Positions 35,658 through 49,040 of a stretch of 64,000 nt of DNA are shown in pieces. Made by a program: the position numbers and the translations under genes. Below the pieces are notes generated by a model that did no database searches, had not been told where the DNA came from, and saw nothing but the letters and a program-made list of their open reading frames with translations. Position 1 is the first letter of the stretch. Each line of letters starts with the position of its first letter. Source of the stretch: Patellaria atrata CBS 101060 (Eukaryota > Ascomycota > Dothideomycetes > Patellariales > Patellariaceae); NCBI GenBank assembly GCA_010093705.1, contig MU006093.1, positions 491,557 through 555,556 of the forward strand. The letters run 5' to 3'.

Positions 35658-38600
35658 CGCGCGTTCACGATGTTCCTTGGCACTTCGACCATTAACTCGA
35701 TGTTAACATCGGTTACGATTGCAGGTCTAAAAGCTGAGATAACTTCCAAGTCAACTTCAACAACATCGAATCCTTTGCTTTGCTGTCGAAACTCTAAATC
35801 CCGCTGGCAACACTATCCGTTGTCACACAACATAAACTAACATTATATTTAATTGTCCAAAGCGACTATTGGTATGCAGAGTTATTCCCGGGCCATCTTT
35901 CCCTAGTGCATTTCTGGTCCATGAAGTTACACAACTTAATTTCTATCTTTGTGGCTGCCGTCAACGCGCACCTGATCATTTTCCTAAGTCTACTTTGCCA
36001 ACACTTGCATTTTATATCCAGTCTGTTTCTTGTTCACGCGGATTCCGGCATCGCAATTCGGTCTATCTTCGTAGTACTCGCCGACATGTGGCTCAATTTG
36101 ATACTGGTAGCAACCTGGGGATCACTGCGATATGTTCCCGAACTGTATACTCTCGCTGTCCAACGGACCCCGGGCGGTGCACTTCGTAGATCTTCTACTG
36201 TAAAACCAACATAAGCGAGGCGAAGTCCATGAGCGTAACTCTCTAGTCGTTGTGCTTCGGGGTTTGCGATATACGATTCCTCCCGAAGCTCGACTGGGCC
36301 ATTCAGTATTGGACAACGTGGTCGACCACGGACACGCTTTAGAGAATCTCTTTTGAATAGTCCTTTAAGTGCCACCGTGCATTTTAGTCTGCACGGTATA
36401 CTGCTGTTCGTTGATACTCCAATATGCGTACGAACATTCCCTCTTCAGAGCAATCAACGGAGGTACCGATACATTTTTCCTAGGAGAGATCTTCGAGCTG
36501 TGACGACATTCGTATGCTAGAAAGTTATGTAGATACCGTATTTCTGGTATGCGTGACTGAGGCTAAGCTAGCGAGTCAACTTCTGGTCTTTAAGCTCGTA
36601 GCTATGCGGTCGTCGAACGGATATATCGCTGTTGGTTAAGAGTACTCATAGGTTATTCTGAGGACAACTGGTATAGTATGCTACTGATGTCTCCTAAAAC
36701 TTGGTGTAGTAATGCTGTACATTCAAACTGTCGGAACTAATCGAGATTCGGAGTGAAATACCGCTATTGTTGAATATTAACACCCGTGGATAAACAATCA
36801 GACTGGATTGTAGATCACCTTGGCTGCGGGGTCTCTCTTCGTGGAATCGTGGCATACTGTTCGGCGCAATCGTGGACGGCTTTATATCATTCTATTGGAT
36901 TATGTTCATAGCTCTTTTTGCCGTAATAGTTCGAACTCATGATTGAGTTTTCGGTATAATTCAGCAGCTTTGCGGAAACCCAAACGTGTATCGATCCGGA
37001 GGGTGTTGTTCCGTAACTCGATGTGGCTACTTTAAAGTATACAGATAGAAATTGGTGATGCGCAACGTTCGAAGTTTCCATTGATGTCCATCAATTTCAT
37101 CTAGTGGAATACTTTTTCTACGTCGTCGAGCACTAGCCAATGAAGATGAAATGCGAGTCGGGTCGGGTAGAGACCACAGAATTTTGCCTTTGCACCCTCA
37201 GGCAAGTAAAATAGGGGAATAATAGCCGATCATTAGTGATTTCCTAGGATATTGACGAGTCAGATAAGGGGTTGCAAACTGTTTTACCATTCATAAGGAA
37301 TCGCGTCAGTACTATAACTCAAGATACGTTTGCGTGATGGCATGCAACAAGATCGATCATGAGAGCGGAGACTGCAGGAATGATACTTAGGAGCTACGGC
37401 CACCTATCAGAGGAGACTGTAGGGAAACGATACGATTTCGATTCAGATACCCGGCACACCAGGTATATTCGCCATTGCTGTCGTAAGTCTGTGATGAAAT
37501 GCTCTTTTACCTAGTAGGACTATCTTTACATCGACCTCAAAAAGGATCCTTCAAAAATAAAAGTGATGAGCAGCACTCTCTAACCTTGATGAGTGGTCTT
37601 CCAAGCCGTATGTCGCCGTCCTCGGGGAGGGGCCTTTTCCCACGTTGTCGCTTGTCAGTTAACCTCGAGGCGGTCCGTTGCGCTTGACCGTTTATTTCGG
37701 TTTCGGCTATAATACAGCTACTTAAGCTTGACACCGGCTCTTTAAGATCGGCTTCAAGGTTTCACATCAGTAATATGCATCATGCCTGCATACACGTGCA
37801 TCAAATGATGCACCGAACTTCTAAAAATGCGCCATTGAGCTTTGATCAGTGACAATGTGATACCAGCAATAGGAGGCAGATTTTACCGCTGATACCGCAC
37901 ATTTTGTTCAGCTAAGTGTTCAGCTTGCCGTTTCCTCAATAGAAGAGCCCTTAATTACATCTTTAAATGACAGTCAATGACGAGTAGGCAACTCAATCAC
38001 ACTTTTGAAGATTTAAGGGATTGGATCATTAGCTCGAGGGTGCATATGTATGTGTACACCAACAGAGGTCATCTGTCAGTCAAGTCTGCATCTCTGCAAG
38101 TTGCATCACACCTGGAAATCTGGATGTGGCCGTACCATGATGCATCTTAAAATGCAAGAAATTGTGATGCGCAGGGGCGGTGTAGAAGGACCTAGTCATG
38201 CGAAATAGTTGCTGACAGATGAAACTTATGATTGATGACGGCATAGCAGGAATTGGTGGATTCTGACTGGCAGTAAAACTCAGGTAGGTCGACCTCACGA
38301 GGTGTTGAGGTTACAACCAGAGTAGGCTCTTATAGACGGATCCACTGTTGACACTCAACGTATCTCTTCTGGAGTAACACAGCAGTTAGAAGAATGAGAG
38401 CGTGACACAATGGTCTCACTGGAGTACCCAATATTCTGGGATTTGGGATGCAATATGCAAGCTGCAAGGCGGGTAGGCACCCGTACTTAGAACAAAGTAC
38501 AGTACTTACATTATCAGCCCAACAATGACGGGAATACGTACCTGTACTGTCTCCCGAGATGAAGCTGGGCCAAGGAAAAAAACAAGGGATACAAGACTTA

Positions 38601-41600
38601 AAATATGCTGTGCTCCTTATCGCGCTGGCACCACTTGAACACCTGAGCGTATAAAGGAATGATCACGCGTCTCACCGCAGACGCCTTCATCGAAACGAAA
38701 GTCAATCGTCAGGAGCATTAGTAGATGCGGGACGAAGCGTAAGGTAAGAATACGGTGGGATGGTATGAAGTAGGTAAGAATCGCTGGATAGCGTTGTTGG
38801 TGTTGGTGGGGGTAGTTTAAAGGAACGTACTCGTATACTGCGGATTGCAGTAGTGATAAGGTAAGTAGTAAGGTAAGCAGGGTTAAGCTGGAAGAAAAAA
38901 TTATATGAGAAAAATATACGAACTTAACAAAAGTGATATTATCATTGTCAAGCGCGATAATATTTTGATAGGATTGTTAGGGGCTTTTGGCACTAGGTAG
39001 AATTACTTGTGGTGTTGCTTGCAGCGGGAGAGGTCGTTTGAATTGAGGTATGGAGGATCTGCATCAGTGCTTTGTAGCCTTGTGAAGCAATCTCACCAAT
39101 CTTACCTAACCGACTAGCTGGAACGTGGAGAGCTGGTCAGTTCTCAGGCAGGATCCAATTCCTTCCTGGCTGGTCACCTGCTCTTACCTTTGCTGCGGAC
39201 AATTTCTCAAGCGAATCAAGCGAACATGCCTATCACAAGGGTGTCACGGCTATTTTCTGTAAATCACTAAATCTTGACCTTTCTAACCAGTCGCAAGAAG
39301 AACAAGCGTGGAACAATTCCCAAGCCAATCTTTTAGGGCCAGCGTCACCAAGTAGAGAGGCGTGAGAGGCACCAAAAGCAAATTTAGACAAATTTAGACA
39401 ACTTTAGACAACTTTAGCAGCTTTGGAAGCTTTGAGCAGGGACGACCAAATGGACCATGGGACGGGCAAGGGCTTTTCAAGTCCACTTGCAGCTGCCAAC
39501 TGGGGCTTCATCGGCTGTGCAACGCTTGTACTTTTACGGTACTACAACGACAGCTGGGGCCATACATCACTGAGCGGACTTCTCGGACACAAGACCGACT
39601 GATCAATCAGGTCTTTTAGAACGGTCGGGCCGAAAGTAAGCCTCTATTGTCCTCCAGTTAGCGGTAGTAGCGGACGTAGCTTCTCATCTTCTAAAGTCGA
39701 ACTAAGAGACACCAGCGTGTCAGACCTCAAACAGGAATCCTCGTCGCACTTTTTCCTGTGGAAACGTGAGAGTCTAGGATTCTTGCACGCCGCCAGCCTT
39801 AGAAAAATGGGAAAATAACCAATGAGCTCTCCGCCAACTCCGACATGCCGCTTTACTACTTGCTAATCTCACCGCTTTGCGCGGCATCCAAACCTTGTAT
39901 TCATACGATAATTCGATATCACCGAGGCAAATTTACCCTCCATGACCGGTAGTCAGCAAACTTATCAGCTTGTCACTTGCTCCGATAATGATGATATCCA
40001 ACATGAGGCGCTTACACACTCAGGTCCAGACCTGATTGATAGCAAGAATTAGGAAGCTTTCCAATCTGCCAGCGTAAAGGGAGCACGCCTTAGAACACCG
40101 CCTACGTCGTCTATCCTGGAAACGGTGTATTCAGCATCGTAATGCGGGACAGCCGTTAAACCCATATGGGACTCACCTGTACAAATTGATCTGGTCATTG
40201 AAACTCGAGACGCCTGAAATAATCGTGATGATGTTGGGGGAAAAGTACCTTACCTGTCCAACGTGTTTTCCGGTACAAATACGGAGCCGTCTGATATACA
40301 CCGCCCTTTTACGACTTACAAGTGTCCAGCCGTTAGATCGATCATCACCATTTCCACTTTGGGCGATAATGAAGGTGGAAGACCATCCGCTATTTCTGGC
40401 TATATCCATGACTCGCGCTATATTAGCGACTGACGTTGAAGTTAACCCCTGAAACGTCTAACGGCAATGCTTAGAGCCTTTAGAAGCAGCCGAATTTGCA
40501 AAAAGGCAACACGTCTCCAAAGTTAGGACGGCATGTCAATGCGAGTCTTGTGTTTTGAGAGAGGAGCTTTCCGCTACCCATCATGCGACAGGTCGAGAAA
40601 AAAAAAAAAAAAGAGACAAGATGACCCATAAGGAGTGATATCTTTGCAGCAAGCAGTCCGGAACCGAATATGTGGATTGGATAAGTCGAGGTTACACAAA
40701 AACTTGCCCGGAAGAAAAAAAAGTGACAGCAGATGGCCGCTACTTAATCGTTTTTTTTTTTCTCGGATGGCAAAAATATGGGATAATTAGCTTTTACTAC
40801 CCGGATCCGCAGGTCCCGGGAGAATGGTAAGGGAAACGGCTCTCTAAGCAGGTCTAGTGTGTTTCTAGTGCAGCCCTGAGATTCCTCTCGGATACAGCCC
40901 GCCCTACCGGGATTACACTAGACCTGTTCCCCCTGTTCCCCGGACTGAAGAGAGCAGTGAAATGACATCTTTAACGTTGTTCTTCGTTCGCCCTGGAGCA
41001 GTAGGTTGGAAACAGCTCACTAGCAGGACCCGCCTGCTGATCGATCCCCACTCATCAATAAAAAAATTGGTGGCATTCGTGTCACCCAGTCCACTTTTCC
41101 AACCACGTCTTGGGCTCCGATCATTTTCAGGGGCCCAACATCTCCTGACCTCTTTTCTTGTACTGTACCTCTTTCTTACGCATACCTTACCTTACCTTAC
41201 TTATCCCTACCCTGGGCAGAAGCTCACATACGCCCGACCCGGTCTTGCATTATAACTTATTCTTCTGGGTTCTGGTGCTCAAACCGCTCAGCTAGTTCGG
41301 CTGCCAGCATGGCGCCGCTTATCGAATCGCACTCCTTCCTAGCCCTTTGTCTTGATATGTACAGTATGTATATCAAACGGTAGGAATCTCGCAAACTTTT
41401 TTCTCCTCACCCGAACTCACCACCTTCGAGATCGTCCTCATCCCGCTCACTGTGCATCCATCCTTGCCTAGGGATCCACTGCCCTAAGCCACGACTATCT
41501 TAAGATTGATACATGCCACCACGCGATACGGGAGCATTAAAGTCAAGCTTCCCGCTGCAGGTGTGTCACAGATAGAAAGCCACCTACCCGCTGCTATTCT

Positions 41601-41674
41601 CCGATCCAAAATTTTGGTATTTCATATATCACGTCTGACGCTCCTCAATTCAATTCTCCCAATTTGTTTTCACA
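35658..41674. other. Six-kilobase gene-poor region
   Basis: Only short, domain-less frames on both strands, none with plausible splicing. Visible structure: a short TTTAGACAA-type tandem repeat at about 39383-39418, A-rich runs near 40600, a 12-bp inverted repeat at 40849-40926, and (TACCT)n-like pyrimidine repeats near 41186-41205. GTACAGTA occurs at 38497 and 41359, and TACTGTAC at 41161. The last ~250 bp are the MFS transporter promoter. Confidence 0.55.
40849..40926. repeat. 12-bp perfect inverted repeat flanking 54 bp
   Basis: CAGGTCTAGTGT at 40849-40860 and its exact reverse complement ACACTAGACCTG at 40915-40926. No target-site duplication is visible, so this may be a hairpin rather than a tiny MITE. 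Confidence 0.7.
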
Positions 41675-43738
41675 ATGATGGGATTCCGAGCCCGTAACCA
41701 GCAGATATCCTCGCGGGTGGATGGCTCAGCTCCGTTTCCATATCGCCAGCTGTTTGTCCTGGGTAAGTGTTTGGAAATCCATGTTCCTCTTATGGGTTCA
41801 TCTTTTATTCTACGGCTTTTTGCTAATCATCGTCTTGCTACAGCTCTCTGCCGTATCTGTGAGCCTATCGCGTTCATGTCCATATTCCCGTACATCTACT
41901 TCATGATAGAATCCTTCCACATCACGTCGAATGAGAAACAAATCGCCATATATGCAGGCATGGTCACGTCCGCTTTTGCCTTCGCCGAGTTCTCTTCAGG
42001 CGTTTTCTGGGGACGGCTGAGCGATAGAGTGGGTCGAAAGCCAATATTACTCACGGGCATGGCTGGTACTGGGTTGAGCATGCTTCTCTTCGGATTTTCA
42101 CGGAATCTACCCCTTGCTTTGCTTGCGCGCGCACTTGGAGGCCTTCTGAATGGGTAGGGTTATCTATCCGTAGGATTTGAGATGTTGCCGAGTTAACCTC
42201 TATTCATAGTAATATCGGTGTTATTCAGACAACAGTTGCTGAAGTGGTTACTGTCGAAGCTCATCAGCGTAAGTTTCAGCCCCCAGTCTGAGTAATCTCG
42301 GGCTTAAGTTAACAGTACATAGCGCGTGCATATGCAATAATGCCCTTTGTATGGTGTTTAGGGTAAGTGGATGTTATGATCCTTCTCAACGAGCCTAGCT
42401 AACCTGACTATCCCAGTTCAATAATCGGATCTGGTCTGGGCGGTACTCTAGCAAATCCAGTTCAAAGCTATCCCACTACCTTTCAGGAAGGTTCAATTTT
42501 CGACAAGTTCCCCTACCTTCTACCGAATCTAGTCTGCACATGCGTCGTGGTCTTTGGTCTGATCGTTGGGTTTTTATTCCTCGAAGAGACTCATGAGGAC
42601 AAAAGGGGACGTACGGATTATGGCCTTGAGCTTGGAAATCTCATTCTCCGCTTGTTCGTTGATAGGATATCGGAGCAGCCCATATCGGAGAAAGACGCAT
42701 ATCTCGAGGAAACAGTAGCATTCCTAGGCGGAGACGAGAGATCTTTAAGCTATCGGGCCACTGAAGATTCGACACTCCTAACTTGCGCAGAAGTACTTGC
42801 ACTAGACCCTCCGGAAAATGACCTTATCATGTCGAATAATATGACCGAAAAGACCAACACTCGTGCAGCATTTACGCCGCAAGTGATCTTGAATATCATC
42901 TCATATGGAGTCTTAGCACTGTAAGACTTTAAAGTCCCGCTATTTTACAGTTTGAAGCTGACTTTCCCCTAGACATACTATCTCTTTCGAGCAGCTTATG
43001 CCAGTTCTATTCAGTATGAAGGAGTCCCATGAATCTATAGATCTACCTTTCAAATTCACGGGTGGTTTGGAGTTACCCACTAAGACGATAGGATATATTC
43101 TCTCCATTCAAGGATTTCTTCAAATGCTGGTTCAGCTCTTCATATTTCCGATTGTTAACAAAAGACTCGGTAGTCTCACGACATTTAGACTTGTAATATT
43201 TGGATACCCCATTGTCTACTTTCTCACTCCATATCTCGTCTTACTCCCAGGCAACCTTCGGATGGTTGCTGTTTATCTAGTCATTTTGTGTAAAGTCACG
43301 GGTCAATCACTCTCATACCCATGCCTGGTTATGATGATGGCCAACATGGCTCCCTCTAGGAAGATACTGGGCACACTTAACGGTTCGGCCGCGTCCTCTG
43401 CGAGTCTCTGCCGAGCTATCGGACCGACCCTATCTGGCTTCATCCAAGTCTGCGGACTCAACATGGGATATTCCGGTCTCCCGTGGTGGGTTTGCTCTGT
43501 GATCTCTTTCGTTGGTGCTTTGGTGAGCATGTCAATGAAAGAGGTGAAAACTAGGTTCCAAGTACAGGATCAATTCCTCGATGAAGAAAGCGTACTTGGA
43601 CGCTCATCTGACACGTCTCGTCGTTTGGTCAAAGTACCCGTCACAGTTTCTCCTAAGAATCCTTCGAATAATTCTTCGCTATCGGGACAATGGACCAGCG
43701 ACTCGCTCTCCGCGTCTCTCCTATTGAAGGAGAGCTGA
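41675..43738 (+). CDS. Major facilitator superfamily transporter (DHA1-like)
   Basis: Six exons (41675-41762, 41844-42153, 42210-42268, 42323-42362, 42417-42920, 42973-43738) join in frame to 588 residues. Motif A, G-R-L-S-D-R-V-G-R-K at residues 86-95, marks the loop between TM2 and TM3. It is followed by G-L-L-N-G-N-I-G-V-I-Q-T-T-V-A-E and H-Q-P-R-A-Y-A-I-M-P-F-V-W, both typical of this group. About twelve hydrophobic helices are split by a charged central loop (about residues 215-300) with acidic stretches. Substrate cannot be read from the sequence; drug/H+ antiport or export of small organic acids or metal chelators are known roles of relatives. Intron 1 (81 nt) is in frame and stop-free. 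A Zn2Cys6 regulator lies 1.2 kb downstream on the same strand. Confidence 0.9.
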
Positions 43739-44916
43739 CACGACTAGATTTCCGCTAGAGTACACGCGTCTCTAGATTTGCATTAGGCGTTATTTGTTTC
43801 GAGTTTGATTCAACGACTACCCTGAGCGCATTATGAATTGCAGCTTCTTATTTTGCATGGGATCGGCGCTTTCGAAAGACTGGATGCAATTGCTTTGGTA
43901 AACAAGGTCTTGGGGAAAATATGGTTCATGATGGATTTAAACAGGAGCGATCATGCTTATCGTTGTTGCAATAGAGCGCGCAGGGGTCTTGGCTCATAAA
44001 AAAGGCGTTTCAATAGGAGTTGATGACCCATTTTAGTGCGTGCAGCGATAGATTTTTATGTTACTCGATATCATCACCAACAACTATTATTTATTTTATT
44101 AGTACTCCTATCTCTTTCTCGGAATATGTCCTTGCATCCTTCTTACTCTAATCTAGCAAGCAGCAGTGCATTCATAAGGTATTGTATAGTATCTTCAGGC
44201 TCTCTCACGTCGAATAATAATACCTTAAGGGAGCAGAAATCAGAATGGATGCGGGACGAGACAAGGCAAGATATCCTGCCCCTCCATAACTCCCTTTTGG
44301 CCCCTCCCATCTCCTTCCCCAAGCTACAATACCAGTCAGGTAAGTGGAGGTATTATTATTTCTTTTCGAGTAAAATGTCTGAAAGTTCTCGTCTGATAAG
44401 AATTGGCTATTCGGCAATTGGGAGATGATTCGCCTGAATCTCATTCCTGTACTACTGTACTGTTGGAGTCTCAAGAGTCTCACAAGCTGCGGCGGTTCAA
44501 ATTTTGCTTTTTATGGCAACGGACAGCTCCATTTGTCGCATATCGGAGAGGCCCAGCTTCAGCTACAGTACACGGGCAATACCTACCGTACCCAAGCTAC
44601 CTTACCCAGGCTTCCAGCTTCTTTGCTTCGTCATGCAGTCCCCGATTATCATTCTGTGGCAGCTGTGGCAAGTTATCTGGCGGGTACAGGTAATCAGCAA
44701 CGCCGCGAATTAGTTCTAGTGCCGCTACTATCTCCATCTACTCGCCGGTTATTCGTAGACCGGTAGGTGCAGATCTGACTTTCTGACTATTCTATGTATT
44801 GCTTCGCTCGGCCCATTGTTCTGAGTTCCTGTTACTCAACAATATTCATCCGGAAGAGTTCCTTACAGGGCGGCTGTTTTATGTCCAAGGTCTTATAGTC
44901 CAGGAAATGCGTTCCG
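43739..44916. other. Intergenic region between transporter and transcription factor
   Basis: No gene is supported; the overlapping short frames at 44403-44766 show no domain. TACTGTAC occurs at 44453-44460. This stretch holds the transcription-factor promoter. Confidence 0.5.
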
Positions 44917-47900
44917 ATGACAAACACTACGCCAACTGCCGGCGTCAAGCGGTCGCGACAGCCCTCTCACGATGAGTTGCTATTATCCCCTTCAGACTCA
45001 TCTCTCAAACCCGCTTCGCCAACCGCCTCCTCGGTCGGTTCCATATCGCATACTCAGCCTTCCTCCGCTTCCTCATTCCGCAATGTATCGGCTTGCAATC
45101 GCTGCCGGTTACGCAAGAACCGTTGCGACCAGCGTCTTCCAGCATGTGCGTCTTGCGAAAAGGCGCGTGTAAAGTGTGTCGGATATGATCCTATAACGAA
45201 GAGAGAGATACCGCGTAGGTAGGTTGTAATACGTGCCCTGTGAACCGAGGTCGTCTCCCCCGCGGCTATCGCCAACGGGTGGTGTGATTATCAGTTCAAT
45301 GCACCATTTTATACCAAAGAAATAGTTGAGCAATTTGATTGACTGATGTGCATAGTTATGTCTATTACCTAGAGAGCCGGGTTTCCTACTTGGAATCACT
45401 ACTTCGATCCAACGCTGTAGACTTCACCCCACCAGAGAACTTCGCCCTCAGCTTCAAACCTGCAAATGGAGAACCTGTATATACTGGCCATGTCACTGGC
45501 AATGATAGCGGTCATGCCCGTACCAACTCCATCGATAGGCATGTTGGGAGCGATACCAAACGCAATGAGCAAGACGATCGGGAAAAGCTAAACAAGTTGG
45601 TATCAAACATCGGCATGGTCTCAGTCCAAGGAGCTTCCGATCCACGATATTTAGGATCAACTTCAGGCATATCGTTCGCAAGAGTTGTCTTCGCTGCGGT
45701 AAAGAGCTCTGTCTCAGGTGCATCTTCCGAGCGCGGTAGCGTAAGAGGAAGCAAACCTCCTCTACCTGGTAATTCAGTCGCAGCAGGTGGCACGTCTATG
45801 AGAGATTCCTTCTTTGGATTGCATACCAAACCTACGATCAAACCAGCTCCATTTCCTGACAGGGAACTAGGCTCAAGGCTCGTTGAGCTGTACTTCGAAC
45901 ATGCAAATCCACAAATCCCAATCCTACACAGGGGTGAGTTTATTACCATGTTTGACAGAGTATATGCCGCAGACGAGAAAAGTCGTACACCCAGAGAATC
46001 ATATATGCTAAACATTGTATTTGCCATTGGAGCCGGGATCATTATGGGAAGCTCAGATGCAAGTGATTCGCCCGGCTCAGAAAACTCTGCATCGTCGATG
46101 AAACCTCCCCTGTCACCGCCCAGTCAGAAGAAAAGAAAAACAATCGGCCAACAGCACCAACCGGAAGAATATCACGCATCTGCGATTGTGCATTTGGAGA
46201 GTTTCCTAGGATCATCGCCAGCAACGGACCGTCCTGATGGGTTTGGTGGCGGATTGGAAGAGCTGCAAGCTGTCCTCCTGCTTGCAGGATTCGCTCTCCT
46301 GAGACCTGTGGCCCCGGGACTCTGGTACATTATCGGAGTTGCCGTTCGACTGGGTGTTGACTTGGGTCTGCATTACGAAGATGGAGTTGGTATCGATGGT
46401 CCCAACTCGGATGAAGGGACCAGTGAAGATAGCAAAATGGATACAGATGAGCCTGCTGCACCGGTGAATGGTAGTAAGATTGACGCTAAAGAGAGAGGCC
46501 GAAGGCAATGGGTACGAGACCTCCGACGTCGGCTTTGGTGGTGTGTCTACTCGTTCGACCGCCTTGTCAGTACCTGTGTAGGTCGACCTTTCGGAATCAC
46601 GGATCAAGTCGTAACCACAGAGTTTCCTTCACTTTTGGACGACAAGTACATCACTACTGCAGGTTTCCTTGTCCCACCCGGGGAATCGGAAAAGCCATCC
46701 TATAAGTTTGTGGCACATCACTATTTTCGTCTCAGACTACTACAGTCCGAAATTCTGCAGGTCTTACAGCATCGTCAAGCACAGCAGGCGCGGGTTAGTG
46801 GTGCTAATCAAGGGAATGAGTACATGCACACCAAGTTACCTTCTCCATTCTTGCAAAGATTCGACTCTTTCCGATCTTGGCGGATCGATATTGATAGAAG
46901 ACTCTGGCAATGGAAGGAAGATGCTCCGACGCAGAAGGATACTGGCGTCCAGTTCTCACCGCTATTCTTGGAATTGAACTATTGGCAAGCTGTGATCATG
47001 ATGTACAGACAAAGCCTCAGTGTTCCCCCATCCCTGGCGGGAGAGCTTGGCTCAACCAACGATGATGTATCGAGTCCTTCCGTGGTTAATGTTGAGGAAA
47101 GAGAAGATGAGGAACAGGTATTCCTCAAAGTTGCTGAGGCCGGTCAAAAGGTGTTGAAGCTGTACAGACAGTTACACCGGGTGCGATTGGTAAACTACAC
47201 CTTTTTAGCTACCCACCACCTGTTTATGGCGGGTATCTCATTTCTTTACGCTATATGGCATTCTCCAGTTGTGCGTAGTCATCTTGTAAGTTTCCCAAGA
47301 TGAGAAGACTTGACCATCTGCTAATGTTCATTTTAGTCACTGGACGATGTTGACTTCACAGTCCTAGCTGCAACTTCTGTTCTCACAGATCTGATCGACA
47401 AATGTCCTCCTGCGGAAGCATGCAGAGATGCTTTCGATCGTATGAGCAGAGCAACCATCCAAATGTGCCAATCCACTACTGGCTTTGGTCCCCAGGCTCT
47501 CAGACACGTCAAACAAAGCACAACCACCCCTGGGACCCATGTCTCCGATTCGTCCGATATAGCCCTCCATTCTGATGTAGACTCGATGAATAGCCAACGT
47601 CCCTCATCAGGTTACTACAACTCACAAATGGATACCAAGCCACGAAAACAACCTCGCTTCGACATGAACCTTCGCGATCTCTTCAGCGACGACGAAACAG
47701 ACAGCAACAGCTTCAACCGAATCAGCAGCACACTCATGCGACCCCCTCAACGCCCTTCAAACTCAGCCTCCGCCTCACCGTACAACCCAAACCTATCCAT
47801 CACCCCTCAACTCCGCCAGCCTTCGCAACTGCCATCTCTCCAGCATACCCCTTCTTTCGACATCGATCCCGCCATCCAATCTCTGCCTCAAACCTCCACC

Positions 47901-48227
47901 CCGCAGCAGCAGATCCCCTCCTATCAAATCAGCAACCAGCTCCCCTACTCCAATTTCTCGCAGACTATCCAATCCACGTACCCAAACATCGGCCAGTTCT
48001 CCGACCTCGATTTCTTGGATGATTTCCCCGTTGGCAGCGGGAATGGAAGTGGGAGGAATGGATCGGGAGGGACCGGGGGAGGCGGAGGCGGAGGCGGAGC
48101 GGGCATGCAGGAGTTGGATTTGGGCTGGATGGGAAGCGATGGTAGTCATGACTGGGCGGATGGGAATGGGATTGATCTTTTTGATGGGTTTTTCTTTGGG
48201 GGTGCGGGTGCTGGGGGGGCGTATTAG
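44917..48227 (+). CDS. Zn(II)2Cys6 transcription factor with fungal-specific regulatory domain
   Basis: Exons 44917-45218, 45356-47285 and 47337-48227 give about 1040 residues. The binuclear zinc cluster has Cys at 60, 63, 70, 77, 80 and 87 (C-x2-C-x6-C-x6-C-x2-C-x6-C). A linker E-I-P-R-S-Y-V-Y-Y-L-E and a short coiled coil for dimerisation follow; this linker resembles yeast Ppr1, but that is not enough to assign a target pathway. The middle region (about 270-680) is the fungal-trans regulatory domain, including R-R-R-L-W-W-C-V-Y-S-F-D-R and G-R-P-F-G-I. The C-terminal third is Ser/Pro/Gln-rich, then a Gly-rich run (about 48040-48100), and ends in acidic-aromatic segments (D-L-D-F-L-D-D-F, W-A-D-G-N-G-I-D-L-F-D-G-F) that look like an activation domain. 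Confidence 0.9.
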
Positions 48228-49040
48228 GTTTTTTGTTGGCCTCTTTATTGGGGGGATGTCTTGGGTGCTGGTAGCGCTAGCGTGGAGGAGTGACGTGGGG
48301 TGGGTGAGGTGAGTAGGGTGAAGATGGCAATGGGAATGGGGATTTGTGTATGTGCGATGCGGTTCAGTTATGATTCACCCACGCGTTCGACGAGATTTAT
48401 GTTAATGTGTCCGCTTTCTGTTGTTTATGTGTGTTAGGATGTCTAGATATCGTTGATTCAATCCCACTTCCCGCGCTTGACGGCGCGTGCTATGCTGTGC
48501 TCTAGACCTGGCAAGTGATTTTGAGCATGCTCCTACTTCAATCTTCAGTCACGCTCCAGTCTGCGGAGTTGGGAATATATAAGTACTGCATGAGTTATAG
48601 ACCGAAGGTGTCTGCGTGACCGTGTACTATACTGTACTATACCGTACTTTTCTCTACAACGCAAAATTCCTTTATCGCTACTCTAGCCCACCTAGGGTAT
48701 ACTGGTAGGTACGGTACGAAACCCCGTCCTATGCTGTCTCCCGCTACGTAAAGGAGGTGAAGCTTATGTGGTGTGTACCGTGCTGAGAGTTTGTTGGAGG
48801 AGAAATGACCAAGGGTCTTCAGAAACACCTCATGATGACATCCAAGGAGATCAGAATATGGCTTTTCATTATTTTCAAGGATACAAGCCTTGACTTTGTA
48901 AGATAAATCTTTAAGGTGTTAGCAGATAGAGTCGAAGTTGATGAAATGCGGCTATAGCTAGTCCTAAACTAGGAAGAACTACGATGAAACCTTGGCATCA
49001 TCTCCATATTACAAGTACAACCTGATGTCCTACGGTTATT
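48228..49040. other. Intergenic region, no gene supported
   Basis: Contains a GTACTATACTGTAC-type cluster at about 48624-48650 and no coding signal. Confidence 0.5.

Noticed and set aside
36034-36375. 113-codon minus-strand frame
   Set aside because: Starts at GTG, no ATG in frame nearby, no domain, and plus-strand frames of similar length overlap it.
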